Positions 54,683-64,000 are shown, counted from the first letter of the stretch. The stretch: DNA of 64,000 bases from Saprospiraceae bacterium (GCA_016715105.1 JADKBO010000020.1:15110-79109); one strand, 5' to 3'. Numbers and translations: made by a program. The notes: generated by a model not told the origin, from the sequence alone.

Positions 54683-54796
54683 GGTTAGTGCACTGACCGT
54701 TTTAATACAATAATTGGTTAGTTCACTAACCGATTATTGCCATAATATGATTAGCGTATTAATCTAAATAATGGTTTAATGGTTAGTGTATTAATC
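54683..54796. promoter_or_regulatory. four phased 16-bp near-palindromes
   Basis: Copies at 54683-54698, 54716-54731, 54749-54764 and 54781-54796: GGTTAGTGCACTGACC, GGTTAGTTCACTAACC, GATTAGCGTATTAATC, GGTTAGTGTATTAATC. Start-to-start spacing is 33, 33 and 32 bases, close to three helical turns. The second is a perfect palindrome around its centre. Spacers are AT-rich and unrelated. The last copy is 113 bases before the DUF4143 ATPase start. The arrangement fits an array of protein-binding sites on one face of the DNA. Confidence 0.7.
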
Positions 54797-54908
54797 TATA
54801 ATTTTAAATTAATAATATATAATATGTTGTAAAATAATGTATTATATAGATATATTTGTAAATAAAGAAAAAATACTTTAATTTTAAAATAATTTGTAAA
54901 TTTGATGT

Positions 54909-56102
54909 GTGGAATTACTTTACAAATATCACCAACAATACCTCCATAACAATCAAGGATGGTATCGGCGAGCAGAAATGGATGCCATACCTTGGGAAGA
55001 GCAATTGGTAGGAATCAAAGGTGCCAAAGGAATTGGTAAGACTACCCTTATGCTCCAAAAAATAGAGGAAGATTTTGGTAAGTCTACGAAGGCCCTATAC
55101 ATCAGTATGGATAATATGGCGGTGCAAGGCTATACAATTACACAAATTGCAGAATACCACCGCAACATTGGAGGAACCCATTTATTCATTGACGAAATCC
55201 ACAAACACCAAGAATGGAGTCGTGATCTTAAATCGGTTTATGATTTATATAGTGACTTACATTTGGTTTTCAGTGGGTCTTCAATGCTGCAAATTTATAA
55301 AGGTCAGGCGGATTTGAGTAGAAGAGCAGTGATGCACACCATGCAAGGTTTGTCCTTGCGAGAGTATATTTATTGGGAAACGGATGAAAATTTTTCTAAA
55401 TATTCTTTGCAGGATATTTTGAAAAATCACATAGATATTGCTGTAGAAATAAGCAATAAAGTCAAAATCTTGCCTTTATTCAACGAGTATTTGAAAGCAG
55501 GTTATTACCCATTTTACAGAAAAAATAAAAAGACTTTTAATCTCAAGGTCCAGAATGTCATCAACAATACTTTGGAGGTGGATATGCCTTTTGTGTTGGG
55601 GACTAATGTCCAAAATATCAGTAAAATAAAAAGGCTACTGCACATGCTGGCAACAGAAGTACCTTATCAACCAAATATTGCAAAATTGTCTCAAAATTTG
55701 GATCTTAACAAAGCAACATTGAATGGGTATATTCACTATTTGGAAGAGGCAGGTTTAGTTAATTTATTGAATCCGGCAGGCAGGGGTTATTCCATATTGA
55801 CAAAACCAGAAAAAATATATTTAAATAATTCAAATTTGGCTTACAGCATTGATGAAATGGGGATTAATAAAGGCTCACTCAGGGAATTGTTTTTTTTCAA
55901 TCAACTTTATCACAAACACGCTGTGAATTCATCTTCCTATGGAGACTTTTTGGTGGATGAAAAGTATATCTTTGAAATCGGAGGTAGTAATAAAAGCTAC
56001 AAGCAGATAGCTAACATGGTTAATAGCTATGTGGTTATTGATGATGTAATTTCTGGTGTGAAAAATAAAATTCCTTTGTGGTTGTTTGGATTTTTGTATT
56101 GA
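54909..56102 (+). CDS. AAA-type ATPase with DUF4143 C-terminal domain
   Basis: A 397-residue protein with a GTG start. The N-terminal ATPase has Walker A GAKGIGKTTLMLQ (about 37-49), Walker B HLFIDEIHKHQEWSRDL (about 91-107) and a sensor-1-like LVFSGSSML. A helical, winged-helix-like middle follows (about 235-270; IAKLSQNLDLNKATLNGYIHYLEEAGLV). The DUF4143 C-terminal part has a nuclease-like FLVDEKYIFEIGG (about 350-362). Such proteins are widespread, often genome-mobile, and of unclear function. The phased palindromes upstream are a plausible target for it, but that is a guess. Confidence 0.87.
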   Translation: MELLYKYHQQYLHNNQGWYRRAEMDAIPWEEQLVGIKGAKGIGKTTLMLQKIEEDFGKSTKALYISMDNMAVQGYTITQIAEYHRNIGGTHLFIDEIHKHQEWSRDLKSVYDLYSDLHLVFSGSSMLQIYKGQADLSRRAVMHTMQGLSLREYIYWETDENFSKYSLQDILKNHIDIAVEISNKVKILPLFNEYLKAGYYPFYRKNKKTFNLKVQNVINNTLEVDMPFVLGTNVQNISKIKRLLHMLATEVPYQPNIAKLSQNLDLNKATLNGYIHYLEEAGLVNLLNPAGRGYSILTKPEKIYLNNSNLAYSIDEMGINKGSLRELFFFNQLYHKHAVNSSSYGDFLVDEKYIFEIGGSNKSYKQIANMVNSYVVIDDVISGVKNKIPLWLFGFLY

Positions 56103-56457
56103 GTTGACTCAAGCTTTAATACTTCTAGCAGTCTAATCATTTATTTGAATTGCTAAATGAGTTCAAAAAGTGGAAAGCTAATAAAGTGTGATTGCGTTTA
56201 ATTTCTATTCGTTTTTTATTCTTGAAAAATGTGAAATTAAGAATTCAAATCTCGAGGCTGGTGGCTTGTAGAGCTCGTAGTAATTATCGATTTCTGTAAG
56301 ATCCAATCAGATCTATTCCATTTAATGATAAATACAGAATCATAGACTTGCTATTTTCGTCAACTGATGCAATGCATCGCATTGTGGTGAGATTGGAAAA
56401 ATAAGAGTTTTTAGTATTTATGATAATGAATATTTTTAGTTGAGCATATTCTTAATT
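56103..56457. other. intergenic region between convergent genes
   Basis: About 355 AT-rich bases. A small imperfect palindrome, GCAATGCATCGCATTG, lies near 56370. No gene, clear terminator or promoter was seen. Confidence 0.4.
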
Positions 56458-57099
56458 TTAAGAAAAGAAGAATTGCCAAATTGAATCCCAAAATGTAGGC
56501 GGTAACAAAGAATAACCACCGTAAAACAAAAACAAAGCTACCAATCCCACAAGCAATGGGCGATAGACTTTGGTGCGGAATCGTTCAAAAATGAGTAAGC
56601 CAATGATGATAACCAAACTAATCAGAACAGTAGGAAAACCCTCGGAGATTCGACTAACCGCAGGATTGATAAATGGTAAAATAGTCATGACCATATACCG
56701 AATATGAAAAGGTGTACGGTGAATATTATAAATGGCTAATCCATACATCAACAAGAAAAAACTCATGTCAGATACCTGAAAAGTTAGACTCAACAGGTTT
56801 TTCGCGCGTAGTTGTTCGTTCCGAACAACCAACGCCACCGAAATCAACAACATCGGTACGAGCACATACGAAGCTTTACCAATCATTCGATGCCATTCGA
56901 TTTGCTTTTTTCGAATAAGAATGGGTTGGATAATTAAAAAAGCCACCCAACACAAAAACATCAGGGCATGAAAATGGTGGATTTTTTTGATGCCATCAAA
57001 ACTGGGAAATTGACCAAAATAGGATTTGTAAAAGCCCCAAAAGATTAAACCCAAAACTACCCAAAAAAGGAAGTTGATATTTTTATATGTTTTTTCCAT
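56458..57099 (-). CDS. His-containing membrane protein, paralogue A
   Basis: A 213-residue protein with about six membrane segments, read from the ATG at 57099; the longer frame to 57159 overlaps the gene before it. Two conserved patches are shared with the next two genes: HHFHALMFLCW (about 41-51) and QIEWHRMIGKASY (about 66-78). A third is FHIRYMVM (about 132-139). Histidines placed in or next to membrane helices suggest heme or metal binding. It is the last gene of the cytochrome c operon. No characterised family was recognised. Confidence 0.7.
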   Translation of the reverse strand: MEKTYKNINFLFWVVLGLIFWGFYKSYFGQFPSFDGIKKIHHFHALMFLCWVAFLIIQPILIRKKQIEWHRMIGKASYVLVPMLLISVALVVRNEQLRAKNLLSLTFQVSDMSFFLLMYGLAIYNIHRTPFHIRYMVMTILPFINPAVSRISEGFPTVLISLVIIIGLLIFERFRTKVYRPLLVGLVALFLFYGGYSLLPPTFWDSIWQFFFS

Positions 57100-57112
57100 T
57101 TTTACTAGATGT

Positions 57113-57787
57113 TTAAAAGAAAATGTGCCAAATTTTATCCAACAAAGGCTGATTGGCAATAGCTAAATAGGCAACAACAGTTAAATTGATCATATAATAG
57201 CCCAAGCCAATCAGATATGGTTTATAGGTTTTATTGGTAAAAAACTCGACAATGAAAAGTAAAACCCACAAGCCTAAGCCAACAAAAACACCTGGTAGAT
57301 TAAGCCTAGCCAATGCTGGGTCTAAAAACGGAATGACACTCATCACCATAAATCGGGCATGATAGTTAGGTTTTTTGCGGAAATAAATAGCCAAACCATA
57401 AAGAACTATAAAAGCAGGTACATCAAGCAAATTGGCAGCAAAAACTGGTAGGTTTTTCGCATGGCTTTGTTCTTGATTGACGATCAATAGCAAAGAAAGA
57501 ACCAGCAACCCCACTGTCACATAAGAAGCCTTACCCAACAACCGATGCCATTCGAGTTGCTTTCTTATAATTAAAATAGGCTGAACAATGAGTATCAAAA
57601 GCCATAAAATCACTATGGTAGTGTGGAAGTGCGTAACACCTGTAATTCTAATTGGCACGTTTCCAATTGGGCTAATTACATTTTGAAAATCAGGGATATG
57701 CCCAAAATAACTTTGCCAAAAACAATAGATTAATACGGTAAAAAAGGCAGCAAAGAAATAGGGAAGAAAGCGATAAGATTTTTCCAT
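57113..57787 (-). CDS. His-containing membrane protein, paralogue B
   Basis: A 224-residue six-helix protein from the ATG at 57787. It shares THFHTTIVILW, QLEWHRLLGKASY and YHARFMVM with paralogue A, and FWQSYFGHIPDF near the start. Compared with A it has an additional loop before the first motif (VISPIGNVPIRITGV). It lies 13 bases before A and 13 bases after C, so all three are in one operon. It could be an electron-transfer or ligand-binding membrane unit; this is inference. Confidence 0.7.
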   Translation of the reverse strand: MEKSYRFLPYFFAAFFTVLIYCFWQSYFGHIPDFQNVISPIGNVPIRITGVTHFHTTIVILWLLILIVQPILIIRKQLEWHRLLGKASYVTVGLLVLSLLLIVNQEQSHAKNLPVFAANLLDVPAFIVLYGLAIYFRKKPNYHARFMVMSVIPFLDPALARLNLPGVFVGLGLWVLLFIVEFFTNKTYKPYLIGLGYYMINLTVVAYLAIANQPLLDKIWHIFF

Positions 57788-57800
57788 GAATTGATATTTT

Positions 57801-58508
57801 TTAGTACAATGTATTAACCCACCACTTTGTAAATCCCTGCCACCAAGCTGAGTGCGAGCCAGCACCTATGATAAACATAATTAAGGATACCCCCACATAT
57901 ACACCCATAGGGAAAGCAGATTTTTTGTTTTTGACATCAACAATTAACCAAATTATACCCACACCTGCGGTGCATAATAGCATAGGAATAAGTGCCAACG
58001 GGAAGGGAATCTCTAAAAATGCAAAAACAAACCTACCTAAACCAGGCGTCAAAATGATAAGCCCAGTGCTTGCCATAAACCGCAAATGATAGCCCACATT
58101 TTTTTTATAAACCATTGCAAAAATGTATATTAATCCTAAGAAAAATATATCTATCGTACCGCCATTGGTCATATTGGTCAGAGCATCTGCCTGTGGCATA
58201 GTTTTGATATTTCTCAAATAACTTTCTTTGGCAGCAAAAAATAGAGATATCAGAAAAAGAGGCATTATTATGTATGAAAGTTTACCGATGAGCTTATGCA
58301 AAGCATATTTTTTTGCACGTATCAGATAAGCCTGAGCTATGAGCATCAATATCCAAGCCATTGCCAACATGCCATGCATATGATATATCCAAGGAAAGCC
58401 TTCAAACTTTGGAAAATGGATGAGATAGGTTTTGTAAAAGCCAAGATTGGTGATGATGAATATGGCAATAAAAAAATATAAAAGGCGATTTTGGAGTTTT
58501 TTTTCCAT
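57801..58508 (-). CDS. His-containing membrane protein, paralogue C
   Basis: A 235-residue six-helix protein from the ATG at 58508. It has YHMHGMLAMAW in place of HFH, ALHKLIGKLSY in place of EWHRxIGKASY, and YHLRFMAS, so histidine positions are kept while flanks differ. It is the most diverged of the three. It lies 17 bases downstream of the NTF2-like gene. Keeping three copies with conserved histidines suggests a multi-subunit complex. Confidence 0.7.
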   Translation of the reverse strand: MEKKLQNRLLYFFIAIFIITNLGFYKTYLIHFPKFEGFPWIYHMHGMLAMAWILMLIAQAYLIRAKKYALHKLIGKLSYIIMPLFLISLFFAAKESYLRNIKTMPQADALTNMTNGGTIDIFFLGLIYIFAMVYKKNVGYHLRFMASTGLIILTPGLGRFVFAFLEIPFPLALIPMLLCTAGVGIIWLIVDVKNKKSAFPMGVYVGVSLIMFIIGAGSHSAWWQGFTKWWVNTLY

Positions 58509-58525
58509 TTTAATTTTATTTTTTG

Positions 58526-58975
58526 TTATTGAACATCAATTATTGTGGCCTGCCGCCCAATCATAAACCATTGATTGTTATCATATTTCCAAATATTGGT
58601 AAATCGGCGAGTAACGGTCTTGCCTGCATAAAGCTGATGCCCTTGTGGTTTTGTTATTTCTTCACCCATAACCAAGGCTATGTTATCGTTGAAAGTAATT
58701 TTTTCGATATTTCGCACAAACGAAGTATATGCCAGATTACCTGTACGAAGTTGCATTTTTGAGCCTTCAACTGTCCCAACACGGTTGGCTGGTGTATTGA
58801 TAACCATCTCATTCGACCAGATTTTACCAAATAATGTGGCAGAATCACCTTGCAAAGTGGCTTCACGCTCAATGTTTTCCAGCCGGCGTAGCTCAGCCTC
58901 ACGCAGGTCGATTTGGGCAAACAAACAGCAAAACGATGAAAAAGAAAAGAGGACTACTAATAATTGAGTTTTCAT
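58526..58975 (-). CDS. secreted NTF2-like (SnoaL/DUF4440) protein
   Basis: A 149-residue protein with a signal peptide (about 1-21, ending LFAQ). The mature domain has an NTF2-like alpha-beta cone: a helix LRRLENIEREATLQGD, WSNEMVINTPAN, and strands ending TRRFTNIWKYDNNQWFMIGRQATII. Family members include small ligand-binding proteins and enzymes. It is 10 bases downstream of the cytochrome c gene. Its ligand is unknown. Confidence 0.8.
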   Translation of the reverse strand: MKTQLLVVLFSFSSFCCLFAQIDLREAELRRLENIEREATLQGDSATLFGKIWSNEMVINTPANRVGTVEGSKMQLRTGNLAYTSFVRNIEKITFNDNIALVMGEEITKPQGHQLYAGKTVTRRFTNIWKYDNNQWFMIGRQATIIDVQ

Positions 58976-58985
58976 GTTGTGTTTG

Positions 58986-59552
58986 TTAAAGTTTATCAGG
59001 AGAAATAGGCTCAGGTACTACATTTTCAATTGGTTTTGTACTTTTCAAAAAAGCAAATATGGCCACAATGTCTTCTTTTTTCATCTTTACATAATTTGGC
59101 CAAGGCATTGGAGGCAATAATTGGCGAGCGGTTCTGATTCCTTTGCTTTTACCCTCGGTTAATGCAATGATAAACTGCTTTTCGCTCCATGTACCAATAC
59201 CTGTTGCATCCGAGCTTAGATTGGCAGCATATGATACTCCCCAAGGACCTACGGTTGCGGTATTCATCATATTAAAAAGAACCCAGTCTTTCATCGATGC
59301 TTTATCAATTTTACCCAAGGGCATTGAGGCAGGATGCCCCGAAAGGTCTCTTGCCATATCTGGAACTGGTCCTTGAGCGGTCATTTCCTTTGGCGAATGG
59401 CAATCTCTACAACCTGTAATTTCAACCAAATATTTACCTCTTTCTATTTGTTGAGGCGTGTAGGTAGGTGTTTTTTCTTCTTTCGTTTTAAAAGAAAAAA
59501 TAGATGCAGATGCAAATATTAATAAAGCGAAAACAAGGGTTGATTTTTTCAT
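58986..59552 (-). CDS. monoheme cytochrome c
   Basis: A 188-residue exported protein. A signal peptide (1-20) leads to a class I cytochrome c domain with one heme site CRDCH (about 49-53) and a likely axial methionine in LLPPMPWPNY (about 151). ERGKYLVEITGC before the heme site and VAIFAFLKSTKPI at the end are usual. It is periplasmic or membrane attached. As first gene of the operon it may pass electrons to the membrane proteins downstream; that is inference. Confidence 0.92.
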   Translation of the reverse strand: MKKSTLVFALLIFASASIFSFKTKEEKTPTYTPQQIERGKYLVEITGCRDCHSPKEMTAQGPVPDMARDLSGHPASMPLGKIDKASMKDWVLFNMMNTATVGPWGVSYAANLSSDATGIGTWSEKQFIIALTEGKSKGIRTARQLLPPMPWPNYVKMKKEDIVAIFAFLKSTKPIENVVPEPISPDKL

Positions 59553-60099
59553 TTTTTTTGAATGTTTTATTTTTGATTAAAATACTTATAATTAGAAATT
59601 AAAATTTTATTCTTAGGTGCTTTTATCCTCAATTTATCATCCAAATTATTGCTGATAAAGCATGATTGGTAATAAAAAAATAGAGCCCTCAAAAGTTGGA
59701 AATTTGAAGAGGTGTTTTTTGTAAAATCTTCATATTGTGATGATTAGTATATAAATAGAAAAGTAAATAGACGATTATAGAATAATTTTGACATGGTGTT
59801 TTAATAGGTAAATAATTGACAATATGCTCAAAACAAACTTTTTTAAGATTATCGAATAATCAAAAACATACTAATAAATATCATTACGATAATGATTGCC
59901 CAAATCATAATTTTGTATTTTCTGTCTGCTTGCATTACGATTATCATATTTTGATGAATGCTTTCCAAAATTGAAATTACATGATTTTACAAACGCAGAA
60001 CTGCGGAAATGTATAAGTGGCGGGGTTCATTTCACAAGTGGGAAACGCCACTAAGGGTAGCGTTTTTTCATTTTTTAATAAATGATTTTTTTTAAAAAC
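59553..60099. other. intergenic region with hairpins at its LytTR-side end
   Basis: About 550 bases, mostly AT-rich. Near 60013-60073 there are inverted repeats: GTGGCG/CGCCAC, and AACGC/GCGTT followed by TTTTTTC on the plus strand. The latter could terminate a transcript in either direction and isolate the cytochrome c operon from the LytTR gene. The promoter of the cytochrome c operon must lie here, but no clear TAnnTTTG was found. Confidence 0.45.
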
Positions 60100-60822
60100 T
60101 CAAAAAATCCAGAAAATCCTTCTTTTTCGTTTAGAAACATCCAATTCTACACCATTAGAAAGAATAACCGAGCCACCTTCGCCTCTTAGATACTCTTTTA
60201 TATGAATGAGATTAATGAGATTGGTATGATGGATTCGGAAAAACCCCATCGAATGAAGCAAGTTTTCATAGTCGCCAATGCTTCGAGAAGATACCAAAGT
60301 TGTCTTATTTTCGAGATGAATTGTTGTATAGTTCCCGTCGGAAGTTAAATACAAAATCTCTCTAATTGGCACAAAAACAATGCCTCGAAGTGAAGGAACG
60401 GGTATTTTATCGAACTGTGCACTTAGTTTCTTATAATGTGTATTCGTGCTTTGTTTTTTAGCTTCAACTTTCTGACATAGACGTTCTATAGCCATTTTTA
60501 AATCATCAACAATGACCGGTTTTAATAAAAAATCAACTGCACTGTGTCGCAAAGCTTTGATAGCATATTCATCATGAGCAGTAGTTATAATGACTTCAAA
60601 TGTTCGGTTGGGAAATTGATTTAAAAAAGCAAAACCATTCATAACGGGCATTTCTATGTCTAAAAACACAACATCTGGAGCTAAATGTTCGATTTCGGCA
60701 ACGCAGTCTGCTGCCAAAAGAAATGTTTTTATGATTTTCACATTGACATTCAAATGTTCAATTTTTATTTGCAAAGCCATTAGGCTTGCCTTTTCATCAT
60801 CAATAATTACTGCGTTTATCAT
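60100..60822 (-). CDS. LytTR family response regulator
   Basis: A 240-residue regulator. The receiver domain (1-120) has the phosphorylated aspartate in DVVFLDIEMPVMNGF (about 55) and the conserved lysine in FLLKPV. The LytTR DNA-binding domain (about 140-240) has VFVPIREILYLTSDGNYT, HTNLINLIHIKEYLRG and VELDVSKRKR. The sensor gene ends one base before its start. The target is unknown; the cytochrome c operon just downstream is a natural guess. Confidence 0.95.
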   Translation of the reverse strand: MINAVIIDDEKASLMALQIKIEHLNVNVKIIKTFLLAADCVAEIEHLAPDVVFLDIEMPVMNGFAFLNQFPNRTFEVIITTAHDEYAIKALRHSAVDFLLKPVIVDDLKMAIERLCQKVEAKKQSTNTHYKKLSAQFDKIPVPSLRGIVFVPIREILYLTSDGNYTTIHLENKTTLVSSRSIGDYENLLHSMGFFRIHHTNLINLIHIKEYLRGEGGSVILSNGVELDVSKRKRRIFWIF

Positions 60823-60823
60823 C

Positions 60824-63800
60824 TCAATCTTCTATTAAGGGTAAATCTATTTCAATCATTGTTCCTGTTTCCTGTTTTTCTATGATGTCGCTTATGTTAA
60901 ATCTAACAATACTCCGGGTAGTTTTCTGCCAAATTTTTCAGCCTTTGTTCTGTCAATTCCATCCAACCGATTGTTTGATATAAGTCTGTTTTTGTTGCAT
61001 TTTGGCTGAGGCCTCTCTACCGATGCCGTTATCTACGATTTTGGCACGGAGTTTATTTTCCACAATTTTCAGTTCAATTATTAATTGTCCCTCCCCATTT
61101 TGTTTGTGTCGAAGTCCGTGCAAAATGGCATTTTCAACAAATGGCTGCAACAACATTGTTGGCAAAAAATAGTCTTTGTCGTAGAGTTTTGGATCAATAT
61201 CAAAAGTGTATTGAAATGTATCTTCGCTGCGTTCTTGCTCTAAGGAAATATAGAGTTCCAATGATTTTACCTCATCTCGAATGTGGACTTGTTCTTGCCG
61301 AGAATGTTCCAAAATATTACGAATTAATTGCGAAAATTTACCCAAAAATCGGCTCGCCTCCATTGTTTTATTGCTCAAAATATAAAAATCAATGGTATTC
61401 ATGCAATTAAAAATAAAGTGAGGGTTCATCTGTGAACGCATGGCTCGTACCTCTGACTCTGCCCTAATTCGCTTGATTTCCTCTAATTGTTTAGTTTTTT
61501 GGGTAATCTGCCGCACCCTTAGCCAATAAAGCAAGTAGCCCAAAATTGCCAGTAAAACAAGCATTAAAAACCGAAAGCCGTTGGTTTGCCAAAAAGGTGC
61601 TTTAATCACAATTTTCAGCGTTTTAATGTCCGAAACATTGGTTTCATTAATATCAGCCGCTTGGAATTTCAAAAAATATTCACCTGCTGCCAAATGATTA
61701 AATCTGATTTGGGTATTATTGCTTGTTTGTTGCCAAACTTTATCTGACCCTTCTAAGAAGTACTTAATTTTGATGTCTTTCGGGTGTGCATATTCAATAC
61801 CAACGATGTTTACTTCAAACGAGTTTTGGGTATGGTCAAGCATAACTTCTTCGTTAGCATCAATGTTTTTGATTGTGTTTACGGGAACATTATTTATTGA
61901 GATGCCGAGTAATTGAACCTTTGGTTTTTGAAGATAAACTTTCGATAAATTACGGTCGATGATATTAATACCATTTGTACCTCCAAAAAACACTTTGCCG
62001 TCATTATCAATAAAGTTTCCGATCCAGATATATTCTTTCGAGTTGGCTCCATCTTTAGAGGTATATTGATAATAGCTGTTTTTTTGATGGTCGAAATGAG
62101 AAATCCCTTTGTTGGTAACTAACCAATAATCGCCATTTTTTTCGGGAATAATTCCAGTTACAACATTATCTGGTAATCCTCTTTTTTCGTCTAATACTTC
62201 ATATTTATAGGTTTGTGTATTCATTTTCATCAAACCTGCATTGGTGCATAGCCATATTTTAGATGGCTCGTTGGCTACATGTGCCATATTATATACTTGA
62301 AATTGAAAATTTGGTTTACTGGTGATTTTCCATTGTCCCTCTTTCTTTTCGAGTATATAAAACTCTGACCACCAACTAACTGAAACAAAAAGTTTTTTTG
62401 AAACCGAATCATAAAAAATTGGTTTCGAAATAATAAAATCTTCTTTATTTAAGTCTTCTATTGGGTTTACTTTAAATTGCTTATTTTCTTCAATTATTTC
62501 AAATACATCGCCATCAATTATTTGAAAATATTGATTGGCTTCACCCTCAGTCATTATTATTTTCCACGCATCAACTTTTGGTAGATTTGTAAATTGATAC
62601 GATTTCTCTTTAAAATTTTTGTCAACAATTGTGGTGTTTTTGCCGTCAGAAAGCCAAATACGTTGTTGAGAGTCAGATAAAAGAAGGTTTTTATGTAAAT
62701 ACTGCTTCAAAACATCACCATTTCTATCCAATACCGCTAACGTACCATTTTCTAATTTTACCCAAGTTTCATCGTTTCGATGCTGCATACTATGGATATG
62801 ATTATCTTTAGCACTCAATTTATTTACCGCTAAATCATATTTAAGCCAATGAGTAATTGTCGATTTTTTGAGGTTTGTAAAATCAATACCATTGCCCAAT
62901 TGAGAAACAAAGAGATTGGCTTCTTTGTCGACATAAACAAGTTCGTTGTAATTGGCATTTAAACCATTAGGCTCGTTGGGCGAATGCATATATTGCTGCA
63001 CGAAAGCCGATTGTTTTGTATCAAAAATAAAAAGACCTTGCGGAGACCCTACAAGCAAAAAATGCGCATAAGGTGAAAAACGAGAAAAATTTGTGATTTT
63101 GGTATTTTTAAAATGGTCAAAAACTTCATAAGTACGTTTGTTTGAGTTTAGTTTAAGCAATCCATAGTTATTCTGTGTAACCCAAAAGGTTGTATCGTTT
63201 TCTTGATGAACGTATTCCGATATATGGCTAAATTGTGGTAAATGGTCTTTTCCATCAAAAAATGACTCTGATTTAATTATTTGATTGTTTTTGAATGTTA
63301 ATCGTTTGAATCCAACATCATTTTTTGTAGATACAATCATTGATGTAACTTCTTTATTATCAAAAGCATAAGTGGTAGGAATTTCAAAACCAACATCTTC
63401 ACTAATCAAGTTTATTTGCTGATTCTGAGGATTATAAGTAAATAAACCTTCATCAGGTTTTCCAGCAGCCAAATACCACAAGAGCCCTTTATTATCTACA
63501 CAAACAGGGCGAAAATTCCCGCTTTTAAGGACAGTTGGCAATGACTTATTCTGAAAAGTACCTGTACTTCTGTCAAAAAAATTCAAACCGTTATCTGTGC
63601 CAATCCATAAGTTTCCTGTTTTGTCTTCCACAATATTTCGAGGGTAATCGCCACTTATGCCCGAATTGATAGTCTTAAAAACCTTGCATTCAATACCATC
63701 AAAGCGATTTAAGCCATTGGGCGTACTTATCCACAAAAAACCTTTGGAGTCTTTGTACATAAATAATGCATTATTATTTGAAAGACCCTCCTCTCGAGTA

Positions 63801-63887
63801 AGGTGATTGAAAGATAAGCTAAAGGGCTGCTGCCCAAAAGTTATTATTTGGATTTGCAGAAATAAATAAAAATATTTTTGCTCTCAC
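60824..63887 (-). CDS. LytS-type sensor kinase with a beta-propeller sensor (frame breaks at both ends)
   Basis: About 1000 residues once joined. Propeller repeats of two-component regulator type (GFLWISTPNGLNRFDG, GNLWIGTDNGLNFFD) cover the first 600, then a YYY-type domain, one membrane segment (about 743-765) and a His_kinase domain with MNPHFIFNCMNTI, PFVENAILHGLR and VDNGIGREAS. The open frame spans 60953-63760. Upstream coding (FNHLTREEGLSNNNALF) reaches at least to a signal-like region near 63887. At the end, shifts near 60963 and 60908 give MELTEQRLKNLAENYPEY and VRFNISDIIEKQETG to a stop at 60824. It pairs with the LytTR gene. Confidence 0.85.
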
Positions 63888-64000
63888 ACACAAGTGTTTT
63901 GTCTGTAAAGATAAATACAATACTTGGCACATTTTAATGAAGAGGGGGTTCTCACTTACCTATTGGTAACAATAAATTGTTATTTGTTTATATGTTTAGG

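Noticed and set aside
54683..54796. Possible short CRISPR array
   Set aside because: Repeats are only 16 bases and imperfect, spacers are 16-17 bases and AT-rich, and there is no cas gene.
1..64000. tRNA, rRNA, complete insertion sequences and prophage genes
   Set aside because: None could be recognised by reading either strand; a dedicated scan could still reveal a small RNA.

Overview
The window looks like a chromosome segment from a member of the Bacteroidota, probably a Saprospiraceae- or Chitinophagales-like organism. The family assignment is an inference. The DNA is AT-rich. Three adjacent secreted proteins end in a type IX secretion (T9SS) type A sorting domain. Several promoters fit the Bacteroidota pattern TTG-N19-21-TAnnTTTG. 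Families typical of the phylum are present (DUF5723, DUF6580, a secreted YidD, a propeller-type LytS kinase with a LytTR regulator). No tRNA, rRNA, CRISPR array or complete insertion sequence was seen.

Layout. 1-8.2 kb (minus strand): two tandem secreted DUF3299-like proteins, an antitoxin with a wrecked PIN toxin behind it, OsmC, a DUF2207/LemA pair, an M20 amidohydrolase, a glycosyltransferase and RecR. 8.5-9.9 kb: a DUF5723 outer-membrane-type protein. 10-17 kb (minus): a long gene string with two coiled-coil proteins (one PspA-like), a substrate-binding protein fused to an OmpA domain, a NitT/TauT-type permease and ATPase, a spheroidene-monooxygenase-like protein and two VOC proteins. 17.2-20.6 kb (minus): three T9SS cargo proteins with a shared C-terminal module. 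20.8-30 kb (plus): a ROK kinase, an ATPase/FtsX-type permease pair with a histidine-rich loop, a large BNR-repeat exoprotein, and a GH77 glucanotransferase with starch-binding domains. 30-44 kb: a surface polysaccharide region with UDP-glucuronate decarboxylase, an epimerase, four glycosyltransferase-type proteins, a flippase, a YfhO-like protein, a phosphodiesterase, an aldo/keto reductase and galactokinase. 44.6-48 kb (plus): a tight envelope cluster of LolA-like, YidD and two TPR-like membrane proteins. 48-54.4 kb (minus): a vanadium haloperoxidase-like lipoprotein, hemerythrin, an Rrf2 regulator, a cupin and an M14 carboxypeptidase. 54.4-56.1 kb: short repeats, a phased palindrome array and a DUF4143 ATPase. 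56.4-63.9 kb (minus): cytochrome c, an NTF2-like protein and three paralogous histidine-bearing membrane proteins, behind a LytS/LytTR two-component pair.

A striking property of the sequence is that at least a dozen genes or gene ends are broken by a one-base shift. Nearly all shifts can be repaired by one base in a short homopolymer run. This fits consensus errors from long-read sequencing better than mass gene decay, so the interrupted genes are annotated at full length with the break noted. Two breaks do not fit: the PIN toxin remnant (several breaks and a truncation) and an in-frame stop in the flippase.

The best candidates for undescribed systems are the ABC/OmpA-fusion/PspA operon, the cytochrome c plus triple His-membrane-protein operon, the LolA-YidD-TPR cluster, and the phased palindrome array in front of the DUF4143 ATPase.
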